From Bryobacterales bacterium (lineage in GTDB: Bacteria > Acidobacteriota > Terriglobia > Bryobacterales > Bryobacteraceae), in NCBI GenBank assembly GCA_026954325.1, contig JAIXKK010000102.1, forward strand, positions 16,032-80,031: a DNA stretch of 64,000 nucleotides, read 5' to 3'. The translations under genes were made by a program, and so were the position numbers. Below, piece after piece: positions 16,583 through 26,000 of the stretch. Position 1 is the stretch's first letter; each line of letters starts with the position of its first letter. The notes beneath the pieces were generated by a model. It was not told the DNA's origin and made no database searches. It worked only from the letters and a program-made list of their open reading frames with translations.

Positions 16583-17590
16583 ATGGGACTCATCGCAAAA
16601 GCCGCTGATGGTACGTGCCGCGCGTCTTTCAAGGCAGCGGCTCCCGGTTCCGCTTCCGCCAAAGCCTACCTGGATCTGAACATCAACCACTCCGTAGGCA
16701 AACGCGGGGTCAACAACGCACGGGACGTACTTGCCGTCCAGCAAGCCCTCAACCGTATCGGCCCCGAACTCGCCGGCCCCGCCACAATACTCAAGGAGGA
16801 CGGCATCGTTGGCCCCAAAACCCAGCGCGCCATTGACGACTTCCAGCGACGCCACTTCGGCTCCGGCAAGGCTGACGGGACCATCGACGTCAACAACCGC
16901 ACCCAGGCCAAAATCAGTTCCCTGCAACCCCCCAAACTCGCGCGCATGAGCAGCATGGTGACCTTCCTCGACACCGCCCGGCGATGCATTCGCGCCGCCG
17001 AGGCCAAGGTCATCCTCGCCATGGCGGAAGCCAACGGCGCCCCCGCCACTACCTCCGCACTCGCCATGGTGGACAAGCACTTCGCCGTGTCCAAGTCCTC
17101 TAACCGCAACCTCGCAATGTCGTTTATCCTTTCCGTCTTCCGGGATATGGGCGGCATCTTCGCCCGCACCGGCATGTCCGGCGCTACCGGCTGGTCCATG
17201 TATTTTGAGGCAGAGCCCTTCACCAACACCGACCTCTTCGCCTTCACCTGGTTCAACGGCTACATGGAGATGGGCGTCTACGGCAACGTCTCCGATACCG
17301 GCGGCATTGACCAGCCCTGGTTCCGTCACGATACGGTCTACCTCAGCGCCGTCCTCGACAAATGCAGCGACGACGATCGCGTCCAGACCATCGTCCATGA
17401 GCTCGCCCACTTCGTCGGACCCTCCTCCGGCAACTCCGAGCGCGTCACCGACAACGCCTACGGCGATGCCGATAACCCGAAGATGATCGCCCTCGACACT
17501 GCAAAGCGCATCCACAACGCCGAATGCTACGGCAATTTCGCCTTCGACACGGTGTTCGGCCGCTCGCCCGCGCACGCCAAACATTCCTGA
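16583..17590 (+). CDS. Aspzincin-like zinc metallopeptidase with N-terminal peptidoglycan-binding domain
   Basis: A 335-residue protein. Residues about 42-95 form a PG_binding_1-type helix bundle (DVLAVQQALNRIG, DGIVGPKTQRAIDDFQ). Residues 200-325 resemble the deuterolysin/lysine-specific metallo-endopeptidase (M35 aspzincin) domain: HELAH at 272-276, then VTDNAYG (D290 as the third, aspartate zinc ligand) and the HNAECYGNFAFD tail matching the family's NAxxYxxF. The start at 16583 has an AGGAGG Shine-Dalgarno 7 nt upstream. There is no obvious signal peptide, so it either leaves by another route or acts at lysis. The combination suggests a cell-wall-targeted peptidase or toxin-like effector; this is inference. 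Confidence 0.7.
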   Translation: MGLIAKAADGTCRASFKAAAPGSASAKAYLDLNINHSVGKRGVNNARDVLAVQQALNRIGPELAGPATILKEDGIVGPKTQRAIDDFQRRHFGSGKADGTIDVNNRTQAKISSLQPPKLARMSSMVTFLDTARRCIRAAEAKVILAMAEANGAPATTSALAMVDKHFAVSKSSNRNLAMSFILSVFRDMGGIFARTGMSGATGWSMYFEAEPFTNTDLFAFTWFNGYMEMGVYGNVSDTGGIDQPWFRHDTVYLSAVLDKCSDDDRVQTIVHELAHFVGPSSGNSERVTDNAYGDADNPKMIALDTAKRIHNAECYGNFAFDTVFGRSPAHAKHS

Positions 17591-17666
17591 TCACGAGGGC
17601 CCGGCGTTGGCTTACACCACAAGGCAAGCCGCGCGGGCGAATCGTCGTCGGCGCAGCGGGAAGCCG

Positions 17667-17866
17667 ATGAATGCCTCGGACAAAGACTCCAATGCGCGCA
17701 AGGCGGTCATCGGCGCGCTCCGCGCCCGAGGACGGCGCCATAGTCCTCGGGAGCGGAGCCCGCGCCGAAACGGACCCCGGGCTCAAGCGGGTCATCGTCG
17801 GGACGCTGAGCCGCATGAAGTCGAAGGGAAGCCTCGGTTTACCTGGTGGAACTCCTGAACAAGTAG
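17667..17866 (+). pseudogene. Possible frameshifted small gene
   Basis: Three short stretches in different frames read as one plausible protein: NASDKDSNARKAVIGALRA (frame of ATG 17667), then EDGAIVLGSGARAETDPG and LKRVIVGTLSRMKSKG one frame over, and LVELLNK before the TAG at 17864. Two single-base indels would be needed to join them. I do not recognise a family. It could equally be non-coding DNA between the metallopeptidase and ridA. Confidence is low. Confidence 0.2.
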
Positions 17867-17870
17867 CCGG

Positions 17871-18311
17871 TCAGGAGATGATCTCGAAGATCACCTCCAC
17901 CTCTACCGCCACGCCTGTCGGCAGCGAGGCAAACCCTAACGCCGACCGCGCGTGATAGCCATTCCCGGTCTTGCCGAATACTTCATGCAGCAAATCCGAT
18001 GCCCCGTTGATAACCAGGTGCTGCTCGATGAAGTCCGGAGCCGAGTTCACGCATCCCAATACCTTGATCACCTTCAGGCCATCCAGTGTCCCGTGGGCGT
18101 TCCAAACCGAGTTGAGGATCTTCGCCGCGCAATCGCGCGCCGCCGCATATCCTTCTTCCGTCGTCAACCCCGCGCCGAGTTTGCCTTTCAGCGTGCTCAC
18201 GTGCCCCGAACTGATGAGTTGATTGCCGGAGCGGATGCAGAGGTTCAAATAGCCGGGCGTCTGCTTCTCAAAGCTCAGCCCCAGTTGTACAGCCGTTTCT
18301 TGTGGAGTCAT
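17871..18311 (-). CDS. RidA/YjgF-family protein
   Basis: A 146-residue member of the YjgF/YER057c/UK114 family in its longer (about 150 aa) subfamily. Landmarks are CIRSGNQLISSGHVS near residue 27-40, ILNSVWNAHGTLDGLKVIKVLGCVN, and the terminal RSALGFASLPTGVAVEVEVIFE. The arginine of the RidA imine-deaminase site is matched by R98 in HARSALG, so enamine/imine deaminase activity is possible. It probably clears reactive 2-aminoacrylate-type intermediates in the cytoplasm. An AT-rich dyad sits directly upstream of its start codon. Neighbouring hemerythrin gene lies upstream on the same strand, 59 bp away. Confidence 0.85.
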   Translation of the reverse strand: MTPQETAVQLGLSFEKQTPGYLNLCIRSGNQLISSGHVSTLKGKLGAGLTTEEGYAAARDCAAKILNSVWNAHGTLDGLKVIKVLGCVNSAPDFIEQHLVINGASDLLHEVFGKTGNGYHARSALGFASLPTGVAVEVEVIFEIIS

Positions 18312-18313
18312 GA

Positions 18314-18338
18314 AACCGATATTTCAAAATATTCGGTT
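18314..18338 (-). promoter_or_regulatory. AT-rich imperfect dyad upstream of ridA-like gene
   Basis: AACCGATATTT (18314-18324) is mirrored by AAATATTCGGTT (18327-18338), an inverted repeat with one bulged base and a CA centre. It begins 3 bp upstream of the start codon at 18311 and is strikingly AT-rich for this window, so it may be an operator or promoter element for the downstream gene. No regulator is identified. Confidence 0.35.
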
Positions 18339-18370
18339 CCCGCTCACGGCGCAAGTCTCACCCGCGGAAT

Positions 18371-18955
18371 CTAGCGTATGGCGTCCGATTCCAGAGCCTG
18401 AGCGCGCGGGAAAAGGATATCGTTCTCGAGATGGATGTGTATACGCAGATCGCTCTCCAACTCCTCCAGCCCTTTGTACAGCTCCTCATGGGCTTCCCGG
18501 TCTTCTCCGGGCAACGTGTATCCATTCGTCAGATGCCGCATCTGCTTAAGCGCATCGAACGTGGAATCGTGGTCGATCAGCATCGTCTGGATCGGGGTGC
18601 GAACCGTTCCGAACGGAGGCGGCGCCGCGGGTACGCCCTCCTCGACCGAATGCTCCATCCGCTCGATAAACGGGAAAAGGATCATCTCCTCCTTGCGCAT
18701 GTGGTCGTCCAACTCGTTCTTCATCCCGGTAAATACGTCGAGCAGCGGCACAAGCGTTCCTCTTACGTCAGCGCCAAGCTTCACAGTCATCAACTCCAGG
18801 CGATCCTCGATCGCCGGCATCTCTTCCCGAAGGTATTCGTGATGCTGCTCTACAATGTGCTCGATAAGTTCGCGCAAAGGCTTTCTGGACCAGTCAGTTG
18901 TGGGCAGCGACGCTGCGCCGGCTCTGTTCGCGTGCGGATTCGTGTCCGATGTCAT
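18371..18955 (-). CDS. Hemerythrin-domain protein related to RIC (YtfE/ScdA) iron-sulfur repair proteins
   Basis: A 194-residue helical protein. Diiron-site residues are visible in order: HIVEQHHEYL (H36-H37 region), LDDHMRKEEMILFPFIE (H-x3-E-x4-P), DHDSTFDALKQM and LRIHIHLENDILFPRA (H-x-H-x2-E-x4-P). This is the pattern of the RIC family, di-iron proteins involved in repair of oxidatively or nitrosatively damaged iron-sulfur clusters. The usual N-terminal ScdA_N domain with its Cys-Cys pair is missing; the hemerythrin part starts almost at once after about 20 residues. It may rely on a separate ScdA_N protein or serve as an O2/NO sensor. Cytoplasmic. Confidence 0.82.
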   Translation of the reverse strand: MTSDTNPHANRAGAASLPTTDWSRKPLRELIEHIVEQHHEYLREEMPAIEDRLELMTVKLGADVRGTLVPLLDVFTGMKNELDDHMRKEEMILFPFIERMEHSVEEGVPAAPPPFGTVRTPIQTMLIDHDSTFDALKQMRHLTNGYTLPGEDREAHEELYKGLEELESDLRIHIHLENDILFPRAQALESDAIR

Positions 18956-19060
18956 GAGTTTCGTCTCTTAGGCGAGAATAAGGGCCTGCGCCGGATCGCA
19001 CTATGACCAAAGTCACACCGCTGCGGCGGCGCGTCCGCCCATCCTGAAAAGCAGGCTCGC

Positions 19061-19096
19061 GAAGGAGGGGGGGCCTGCTACGGCCCCCCCTCCTTC
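19061..19096 (-). terminator. Perfect 15-bp hairpin downstream of the TonB receptor
   Basis: The arm 19061-19075 (GAAGGAGGGGGGGCC) is perfectly complementary to 19082-19096, with a 6-nt loop. It lies 30 bp beyond the receptor stop codon. It is very stable, but on the minus strand no U-tract follows, so it may act as a transcript-stabilising 3' hairpin, or need Rho, rather than be a classical intrinsic terminator. Confidence 0.6.
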
Positions 19097-19126
19097 CTTG
19101 TGCTTCTCACGGCTATGGAACAAGGC

Positions 19127-22100
19127 TCAGAAGTTGAACTTCGCCACCACCTGCATATTGCGCTCCCCTTGCGAAGCGCGAATCTCGCCGAATAGTGACG
19201 AGGTAATGACTTGCGAAGCGGGACTCGAGAAGATCGGCGTGTTTGTCAGGTTGAACGCCTCGCCGCGCAGTTCGAACCACTTGCTCTCGCTGATGGGGAA
19301 GCGCTTCCCGATGGAGAGATCCAGTCGGCTCATGCCCGGCCCGCGCACAATACCGATGCCCGCATTGCCGAAGGTGCGGGCGCCAGGAACGGCGTAAGCT
19401 GTCGGATCAAGATACTTCACATTCGGTCCGATCATGTGCGGATCATTCGGGGTTCCGATCACGTTCGCGCGGAAGCTGCGCGCGCCCGTGCCCGACGGGT
19501 CGCCGCTCATCTTGATGGTGAGCGGGAAGCCCGAGTGCGCGGTGTAGATGCCGCCCAACTGCCACCCGCCGATGATGCCGTCAACCACCGGGTTCATGTT
19601 CGCTCCGAACTTCATCTTGCGTCCCACCGGAAGGTTGTAAACAAACGACGTGACGAAATTATGCTTGATATCGAAGTAGCTGGGGCCCCATTCCGAGCGG
19701 CGGTCATAAAGGTTCTGCATATAGGCGGATTGGCCGCCCGCCTGGCCGCCTTCACCGTAGTAGCCGATCGCATCGCTCATCCCTTTCGAGAACGTATAGG
19801 CGATGCTGTACTCGAGGCCAGCGCTGAAGCGCTTGCGCAGAGTCGTCTGTAGCGCATGGTACTGCTGGTTGCCCGCCGCCTCGGTTCCCGAGATCTGCGC
19901 GATCTTGCTCACCAGCCCGGGATTGCCCGAAAGATAGGGGCTCGGCAGGATCTGCCCGTTCACCAGTTGTTTCTGGAAATACGGCATGGGAACGATGAGA
20001 TGCGTCCCATGCTGGCCGACATACCCCACGGTCCAGACGGTGCTCGAAGGCAACTGGTATTCGAGAGTGAGGTTCCACTGCTGCGTATTAGCCGGACGCA
20101 CATTAGGATCCCACAGACGGATAGTGGCGCCGATATAGGGATCCTTCGGATTCAACCCCGAGAGCCCCTGATCGAGCGTAGTCCTCGGAAGTATATCGCT
20201 CGGCGTGTTGTACAACGCCTGGAACTCGGAGTTGAATGGCGGGTTCAGAGGCAGCCGGAGGTTAGTGCCGGTTCCTTCCATGAACGAGGAGATGGTGTAA
20301 GCGCCGCGAAAGACCAACTTCTTGTTGAGCACATTCGGCGTATAAGCGAAGCCCACTCGAGGTTGGAAGTCCTTCTTGAACCCGTTGTACAGAGCGCGGC
20401 TGTTGCCGTTTTGCCCCGCGAGTTCCAACTGGCCGGTGAATGGACCGAAGTTGGATTGCCGGTCTTTTACCTCCACCAGCGGCGTGTGGTATTCCCACCG
20501 CAGGCCGAGATTGAGTGTGAGACTGTCCGTGGCGCGCCAGTCATCCTGAAAGTAAAATCCGTAGATGGTCTTACGATGGCCCCACGTTCCCGTGCTCAAG
20601 CCGCGGCCGAGGTCTGTCGGCAGCCCGAGGACGAAATCCGCCTCGCCCACCTGTTTTCCCCCGGGACTGACGGCGTTAGCCGCCGTGAATCGTCCGCTGA
20701 AGCTGATGTAGCCGGTGCGTCCGTTGTTGCCCGCGTAAAACGCATTCTGATCCAGACGCAAAACCTGGCCGCCGGTTTTCATCATGTGCCGTCCGCGGAT
20801 GACGGTCAGATTATCCGCGTAGTGGTAGGTGGTTGCGGCAAAAAGCTGTTGCGTGCCGATGTTGGAGTTGCCGAGGCTGGATGTATAGGCGAAACCCTGA
20901 AGAGACAGCAGGCCGCTTCCCGCGCTCTGAATTCCCAGCTTGGCTGCTATGTCTCCCAGTCCCTTGTCCTGGCCGCCGTTATTCAACATGATGTTGTTCA
21001 CCCCGAATCGCGCCTCGTTCACCAGACGGGCGTTAATCGTCCGGGTCCAGTTGATGACGCCGTTCTGGAAAGGAGCAATGTTGAAGGTGTTGTAGAGGAA
21101 CGGCGCGGTATTGACTCCGGGCCGGTCCTGGCGCCCGTTGGAATACCGGCCGCTGAAATCGTCCTTATCCGTGACCTTCCAATCGAGCTTGAAGTCTCCC
21201 TGGTCGCTCTTTACATAACTGGAACTCGTATAAACATAGTTCACGTCGGAGACGGTTGCCGTATTGGCGATTAACGGAAGCGGATACAGGCTCTGGTCGG
21301 CGAATAACTTCTGAATCACCGGGCTGAACTGGCTCGCCGGAATCTGGTTGTTCGGATACGGAGCGCGTATCCCGTTGGCGCCTACCGCGTATGGGTTATA
21401 GAGCTGGATCGCCGTCCCGCCCGCGTATGCTGCATTGAGAAGATTCGAGAAATCTCCGCTCCGCCACGGCGCCGGCATGAGTGTCGTGCCGGAGAGGCTG
21501 GGAGGCGTAGCCTGCCGCAACCCCTGGTAATCGGCAAAGAAAAACAGCTTGTCTTTCATTACCGGTCCGCCGATGGTGCCGCCGAACTGGTTCCACCGCA
21601 AGGCCGTCAGCGGCAGTCCCTGCCAGTTGCGGCCCCAGTTGTTCGCGTTCAGCTTATCGTTGCGAAAGTATTCAAACGCATTGCCGTGGAACTGGTTGGT
21701 CCCCGATTTGATCACCACGTTGATGATGCCGCCCTGGAAGTTGCCGAACTCCGCCGACGCATTGTTGGTGATCATCTTGAACTCGGCAATGGCATCGAGA
21801 TTCGGCTGGTACGAACTCTGATTCTCGGTGGTCTGGTTGTTGTCGACGCCGTCCAGGAGAAAGTTGTTCGACTCCTCGCGGTTGCCGTTCACGTAGGGAC
21901 GGCCGCCGCCAGTCGTCCGGACACCATTGTTGAAGCCGGATGGATTCGGCGTCGTCACCCCGGGGGCTAGCAGCGTCAGCGCAATGGGATTGCGGCTGAT
22001 CAGCGGGGTGTTGACGATGGTTTTCGACGAAATCACGGATCCCACCTGCGTGGAATCCGTCTGCAGCAGAGGAGCATCGCCCGACACCGTCACTGTTTCC

Positions 22101-22441
22101 GTGATGCCGCCCAGTTGCATGGGTACGTCCAGACGGGCGCGCTGGTTCACTTCCAACACAATGCCGCTCTGGACGAACGTCTTGAATCCGGCCGCCTCGA
22201 CGCGTAGTTCATAGGCGCCGACCGGGATGCGTGGAAATGCGTAAAACCCGTCAGCCAGGGACGTCGTGGGCCACTCTGTGCCGCGCTGCATGTCCTTGGC
22301 AACCACTTTCGCCCCTACTATCGAGGCGCCGGACGGGTCTGTTACTTTCCCTGTCAAACCGGCGCTCACTTCCTGAGCGCCGGCAGTCCAGGCGAACGAA
22401 AAGAGTACCCCCAGTAAAACGAGCAGTCCTGTTTTGTGCAT
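19127..22441 (-). CDS. Oar-like TonB-dependent receptor with carboxypeptidase-regulatory domain
   Basis: A 1104-residue outer-membrane receptor. Residues 1-22 are the signal peptide (MHKTGLLVLLG to AGAQ). Residues about 25-115 form a CarboxypepD_reg domain (GKVTDPSGASIVGAKVV and YELRVEAAGFKTF). The plug includes VISSKTIVNTPLI and YVNGNREESNNFLLDGVDNN; the barrel ends in aromatic VVAKFNF. A longer frame to 22507 exists, but ATG 22441 has an AAAGGAG Shine-Dalgarno 9-10 nt upstream and gives a proper signal sequence. It has the same design as the receptor at 5691 but clear sequence divergence, so it probably serves a different ligand. It has its own promoter and a strong 3' hairpin, so it is likely a single-gene unit. 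Confidence 0.9.
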   Translation of the reverse strand: MHKTGLLVLLGVLFSFAWTAGAQEVSAGLTGKVTDPSGASIVGAKVVAKDMQRGTEWPTTSLADGFYAFPRIPVGAYELRVEAAGFKTFVQSGIVLEVNQRARLDVPMQLGGITETVTVSGDAPLLQTDSTQVGSVISSKTIVNTPLISRNPIALTLLAPGVTTPNPSGFNNGVRTTGGGRPYVNGNREESNNFLLDGVDNNQTTENQSSYQPNLDAIAEFKMITNNASAEFGNFQGGIINVVIKSGTNQFHGNAFEYFRNDKLNANNWGRNWQGLPLTALRWNQFGGTIGGPVMKDKLFFFADYQGLRQATPPSLSGTTLMPAPWRSGDFSNLLNAAYAGGTAIQLYNPYAVGANGIRAPYPNNQIPASQFSPVIQKLFADQSLYPLPLIANTATVSDVNYVYTSSSYVKSDQGDFKLDWKVTDKDDFSGRYSNGRQDRPGVNTAPFLYNTFNIAPFQNGVINWTRTINARLVNEARFGVNNIMLNNGGQDKGLGDIAAKLGIQSAGSGLLSLQGFAYTSSLGNSNIGTQQLFAATTYHYADNLTVIRGRHMMKTGGQVLRLDQNAFYAGNNGRTGYISFSGRFTAANAVSPGGKQVGEADFVLGLPTDLGRGLSTGTWGHRKTIYGFYFQDDWRATDSLTLNLGLRWEYHTPLVEVKDRQSNFGPFTGQLELAGQNGNSRALYNGFKKDFQPRVGFAYTPNVLNKKLVFRGAYTISSFMEGTGTNLRLPLNPPFNSEFQALYNTPSDILPRTTLDQGLSGLNPKDPYIGATIRLWDPNVRPANTQQWNLTLEYQLPSSTVWTVGYVGQHGTHLIVPMPYFQKQLVNGQILPSPYLSGNPGLVSKIAQISGTEAAGNQQYHALQTTLRKRFSAGLEYSIAYTFSKGMSDAIGYYGEGGQAGGQSAYMQNLYDRRSEWGPSYFDIKHNFVTSFVYNLPVGRKMKFGANMNPVVDGIIGGWQLGGIYTAHSGFPLTIKMSGDPSGTGARSFRANVIGTPNDPHMIGPNVKYLDPTAYAVPGARTFGNAGIGIVRGPGMSRLDLSIGKRFPISESKWFELRGEAFNLTNTPIFSSPASQVITSSLFGEIRASQGERNMQVVAKFNF

Positions 22442-22478
22442 ACGCAAAGACTCCTTTAGCGATAGCCGATCTCCAATT

Positions 22479-22507
22479 ATTTTCAATCCAAAAATAATTG
22501 ATGTCAA
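22479..22507 (-). promoter_or_regulatory. Sigma-70-like promoter of the second TonB receptor
   Basis: On the minus strand a perfect TTGACA (22507-22502) is followed after 17 bp by GAAAAT (22484-22479), with the alternative AATAAT a few bases further on. It lies in an AT-rich island of about 110 bp that stands out in this GC-rich window, and leads to a 38-nt leader with a good Shine-Dalgarno. Confidence 0.5.
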
Positions 22508-23020
22508 TGACGTATTCGCAGATGATAGATGGAACGTAAGTTATGTTTTATCTATGATTTTTGGGAATTACAATTACGCGATTCCGAAGCCTCGCGGCCC
22601 CCGCGCGGGCGATTGATCACCCTCGGCCGGCAACCCGCCTCGCTTCTCCCCGCTGTATCCACCGTCCCTTCCAGTTAACAACTTCCCGGCGCAAAACCTG
22701 CGATAGTAGGTGGAGAGTAGTAAGTAGCGGCTCGGGTTCTTCACGAAAAGAGGCCGGTCGTGACATCCCTGTGTTTGTTTACCGGCTAATGCGGCTGAGC
22801 CCGGTCCCGTAGCCCGTGATCTTCCGCCATTCCTCGTGTTTCCCGCAATGCCTCGATCCTCATCTCCAGCCGCATGGCGGACGCGCGCGCGCGCCGGTTG
22901 CGGGGATTCCTGCTTTCCGGCGCTTCTCTTAGTATGATGAAACCTGGGGGCGGTGTGCGCCCATTCGCGGCGGGGGCCGCGTAACTCCGCGAGCGGAGGG
23001 CCCGCCCAAAGCCATTTTCG
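22508..23020. other. Non-coding region between the TonB receptor and kgd
   Basis: About 510 bp with no supported gene. Its left 90 bp are AT-rich and belong to the upstream region of the receptor. The rest is GC-rich and has no open frame with coding character. A TATGAT hexamer at 22933-22938 could be the -10 of the kgd promoter, although no good -35 lies 16-18 bp upstream. No tRNA or riboswitch-like structure was recognised. Confidence 0.5.
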
Positions 23021-26000
23021 ATGTCACAAGAACCCGAATCTCCCACTGTCAATAGCTGGCTGGAGGACGAGCTCTACCAGCAATACCTGCATGACCGCCA
23101 CACGGTGGATGCAAGCTGGAGCGGCGTCTTCCAGGATCGGCTCCGGAACGGCGTTACTCCCGGCGGCGTTCCGGCGCCGGTCGCGATTCCGCCCGCGGCG
23201 AAGCCCGCGCCCGCGCTTCCGGCCGGCCCTGCAATGGGCGAGACCATCATTCTGCGGGGTGCGGCCGCGAAAATCGCCGAGAACATGAACCTGTCGCTAT
23301 CCATCCCCGTGGCGAGTTCTCAGCGCATAATCCCCGTGAAAGTGATGGAGGAAAACCGGCGCATCCTCAACCAGCACCGAACCCTCACCGGCAAGAGCAA
23401 GATCTCGTTCACGCACCTCGTGGCTTGGGCCATTGTCAAAGCCCTCGGCAAATACCTCAATATCAACAGCGCCTACACGGAAATCAACGGCGAGCCGCAC
23501 CGGGTCACCCGTTCGGAGATCAACCTCGGCATCGCTGTCGATATAGCGGGCAAGGACGGCAACCGCTCCCTCGTCGTTCCCTCCATCAAGAACGCCGGAC
23601 ACATCGACTTCCAGCAATACATGCAGGAGTTTGACGGCCTGGTTTCCCGCGCCCGCGCCGGCAAGCTGACTTTGGCCGATTTTCAGGGAACCACCATTTC
23701 GCTCACCAACCCCGGCACCGTGGGCACTTTCGGCTCCATGCCCCGGCTGATGCTGGGACAGGGCGCCATCATCGCCACCGGAGTCATCGACTTCCCGGCC
23801 GAGTACCAGGGTGTCTCCCCCGGCATGCGCTCCATGCTCGGAATCAGCAAGGTGATGGCCGTCAGTTGCACTTACGATCACAGGGTCATTCAAGGAGCCG
23901 AATCAGGAGCCTTCCTCGCCTTCATGCACGAACTCCTCCAGGGCGAGCACGATTTCTACAAATCCATCTTTGCCGACCTCAAGCTTCCCTACCACCCCGT
24001 GCGCTGGGAAGAGGACAAGGTGGAGGCCATGCCGGGATACGGGGGGCAAGCGCCCTACTCCCAGGAAGTAGCCAAACACGCCGCCGTTCTGCAACTCATT
24101 AACGCCTACCGCGTCCGCGGCCACCTCATCGCCGATCTCGATCCGCTCGGCTCCGAGCCGCAGTACCATCCCGAACTCGACCCTGCCACCTACGGGCTCA
24201 CCATCTGGGATCTCGACCGCGAATTCCTCACCGGAACCCTCGGCCGCGCCTACGGTGACGATGGATTGCAGGTGGCCACGCTGCGCGAGATCCTCGAAAC
24301 ACTCCGCGGCGCCTACTGCGGCAAGATCGGCTGTGAGTACATGAACATCCAGCATCCGGAGCAGAAGCGCTGGCTCCAGCAGAACATGGAACCGCAGGCC
24401 AACGGCTGGCCGCTGGACAAGTCAGCGCGCCGCCGCACCCTCCAGATGCTGGTGGAAGCCGAACATTTCGAACACTTCCTGCATTCACGCTTCATCGGAC
24501 AAAAACGATTCGCTCTCGAAGGCTCCGAATCCGCCATCGCCATTCTGGATTCGGTCCTCTCCCAGGGTGCGGACAAGGGCGTAAACGAAGTCGTCATCGG
24601 CATGGCGCATCGCGGCCGGCTCACCGTCCTCGCCAATCTCGTCGGCAAGCCCATGCCGCAGATTTTCTCCGCCTTTGAAGGCGAACTGGATCCGAACGCC
24701 ATGCAGGGTTCCGGAGACGTCAAATACCACCTCGGCGCGAGTGGAGTCCACACCTCGCCCAAGGGAGCCGAGATCAAGGTATCCGTCTCGCCGAACCCCA
24801 GCCACCTCGAGGCGGTGGACCCCGTCGTCGAAGGCATTGTGCGGCCGAAACAGGATCGCCTCGGCGACACGAAGCGCGAACGCGTCATCCCCATCCTCGT
24901 TCACGGCGATGCGGCCTTCGCCGGACAGGGTGTGGTGGCCGAAACCCTCAACCTCTCCCAACTGGATGGCTACACCACGGGCGGCACCATCCATCTCATC
25001 ATCAATAATCAAATCGGCTTCACCACCAACCCCTACGAATCCCGCTCCACCCAGTACTGCACCGATGTGGCCCGCACCGTGCAGGCGCCTATCTTCCACG
25101 TCAACGGCGACGATCCGGACGCCTGCATCCGCGCCGCGGAACTCGCCCTCGAGTACCGCCAGGCGTTCAACAAGGATGTCGTCATCGACATGTTTTGCTA
25201 CCGCCGCCACGGGCACAACGAGGGCGACGACCCCAGCTACACGCAGCCTCTCATGTACCGCAAGATCCGGCAACATCCTTCGGTGGCCAAGATCTACGCG
25301 GACAAACTGATGCGCGAGGCCTTGATCACCAATGCCGAACTCGAGGAGATCCGGAAGCAGTACACCCTCAAACTAACCCAGGCCTTCGAAGCCGGACAGA
25401 AGAAGGAGGAGCCCTTCGAGGTTCAGGAACTGAGCCCCCTCGAACCCGAATGGCCGCTGCCCCCCGAAGCCACCACGGCGGTGGATCAGGCGACGGTCGA
25501 AAAGATCCTTCACGGCATTACCAGCCTGCCTGATTCCTTTAATCTGCATCCCAAACTTCGCGGCTTCCTCGAAAAAAGGAAAGAGGTGCTCGCCGGCGGA
25601 CCCATCGACTGGGCCACGGCCGAGGCCATCGCCTTCGGCAGCCTCCTGATCGAGGGAACCCCCGTCCGGCTCAGCGGCCAGGATAGCGCCCGCGGCACCT
25701 TTTCCCAGCGCCACCTGGAACTCTATGACGCCGAGACCGGCGAACTCTACATCCCCATGAGCAACATAGATGAAAACCAGGCGCGGTTCGACGTCATCGA
25801 CAGTTCCTTGAGCGAGTTCGCGGTCATGGGCTTCGAATTCGGCTATAGCCTTGGCGACCCCTTGAGCCTGGTCATGTGGGAAGCGCAGTTCGGCGATTTC
25901 GCCAACGGCGCTCAAGTCATGATCGACCAGTTCATCGTGGCGGCCGAATCCAAATGGGGCCAGCCGAGCGGACTCGTTCTGCTCCTGCCGCACGGCTATG

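Noticed and set aside
22508..23020. Riboswitch or small RNA in the kgd upstream region
   Set aside because: I looked for conserved riboswitch cores and strong hairpins and found none convincing; only an AT-rich island belonging to the receptor promoter.
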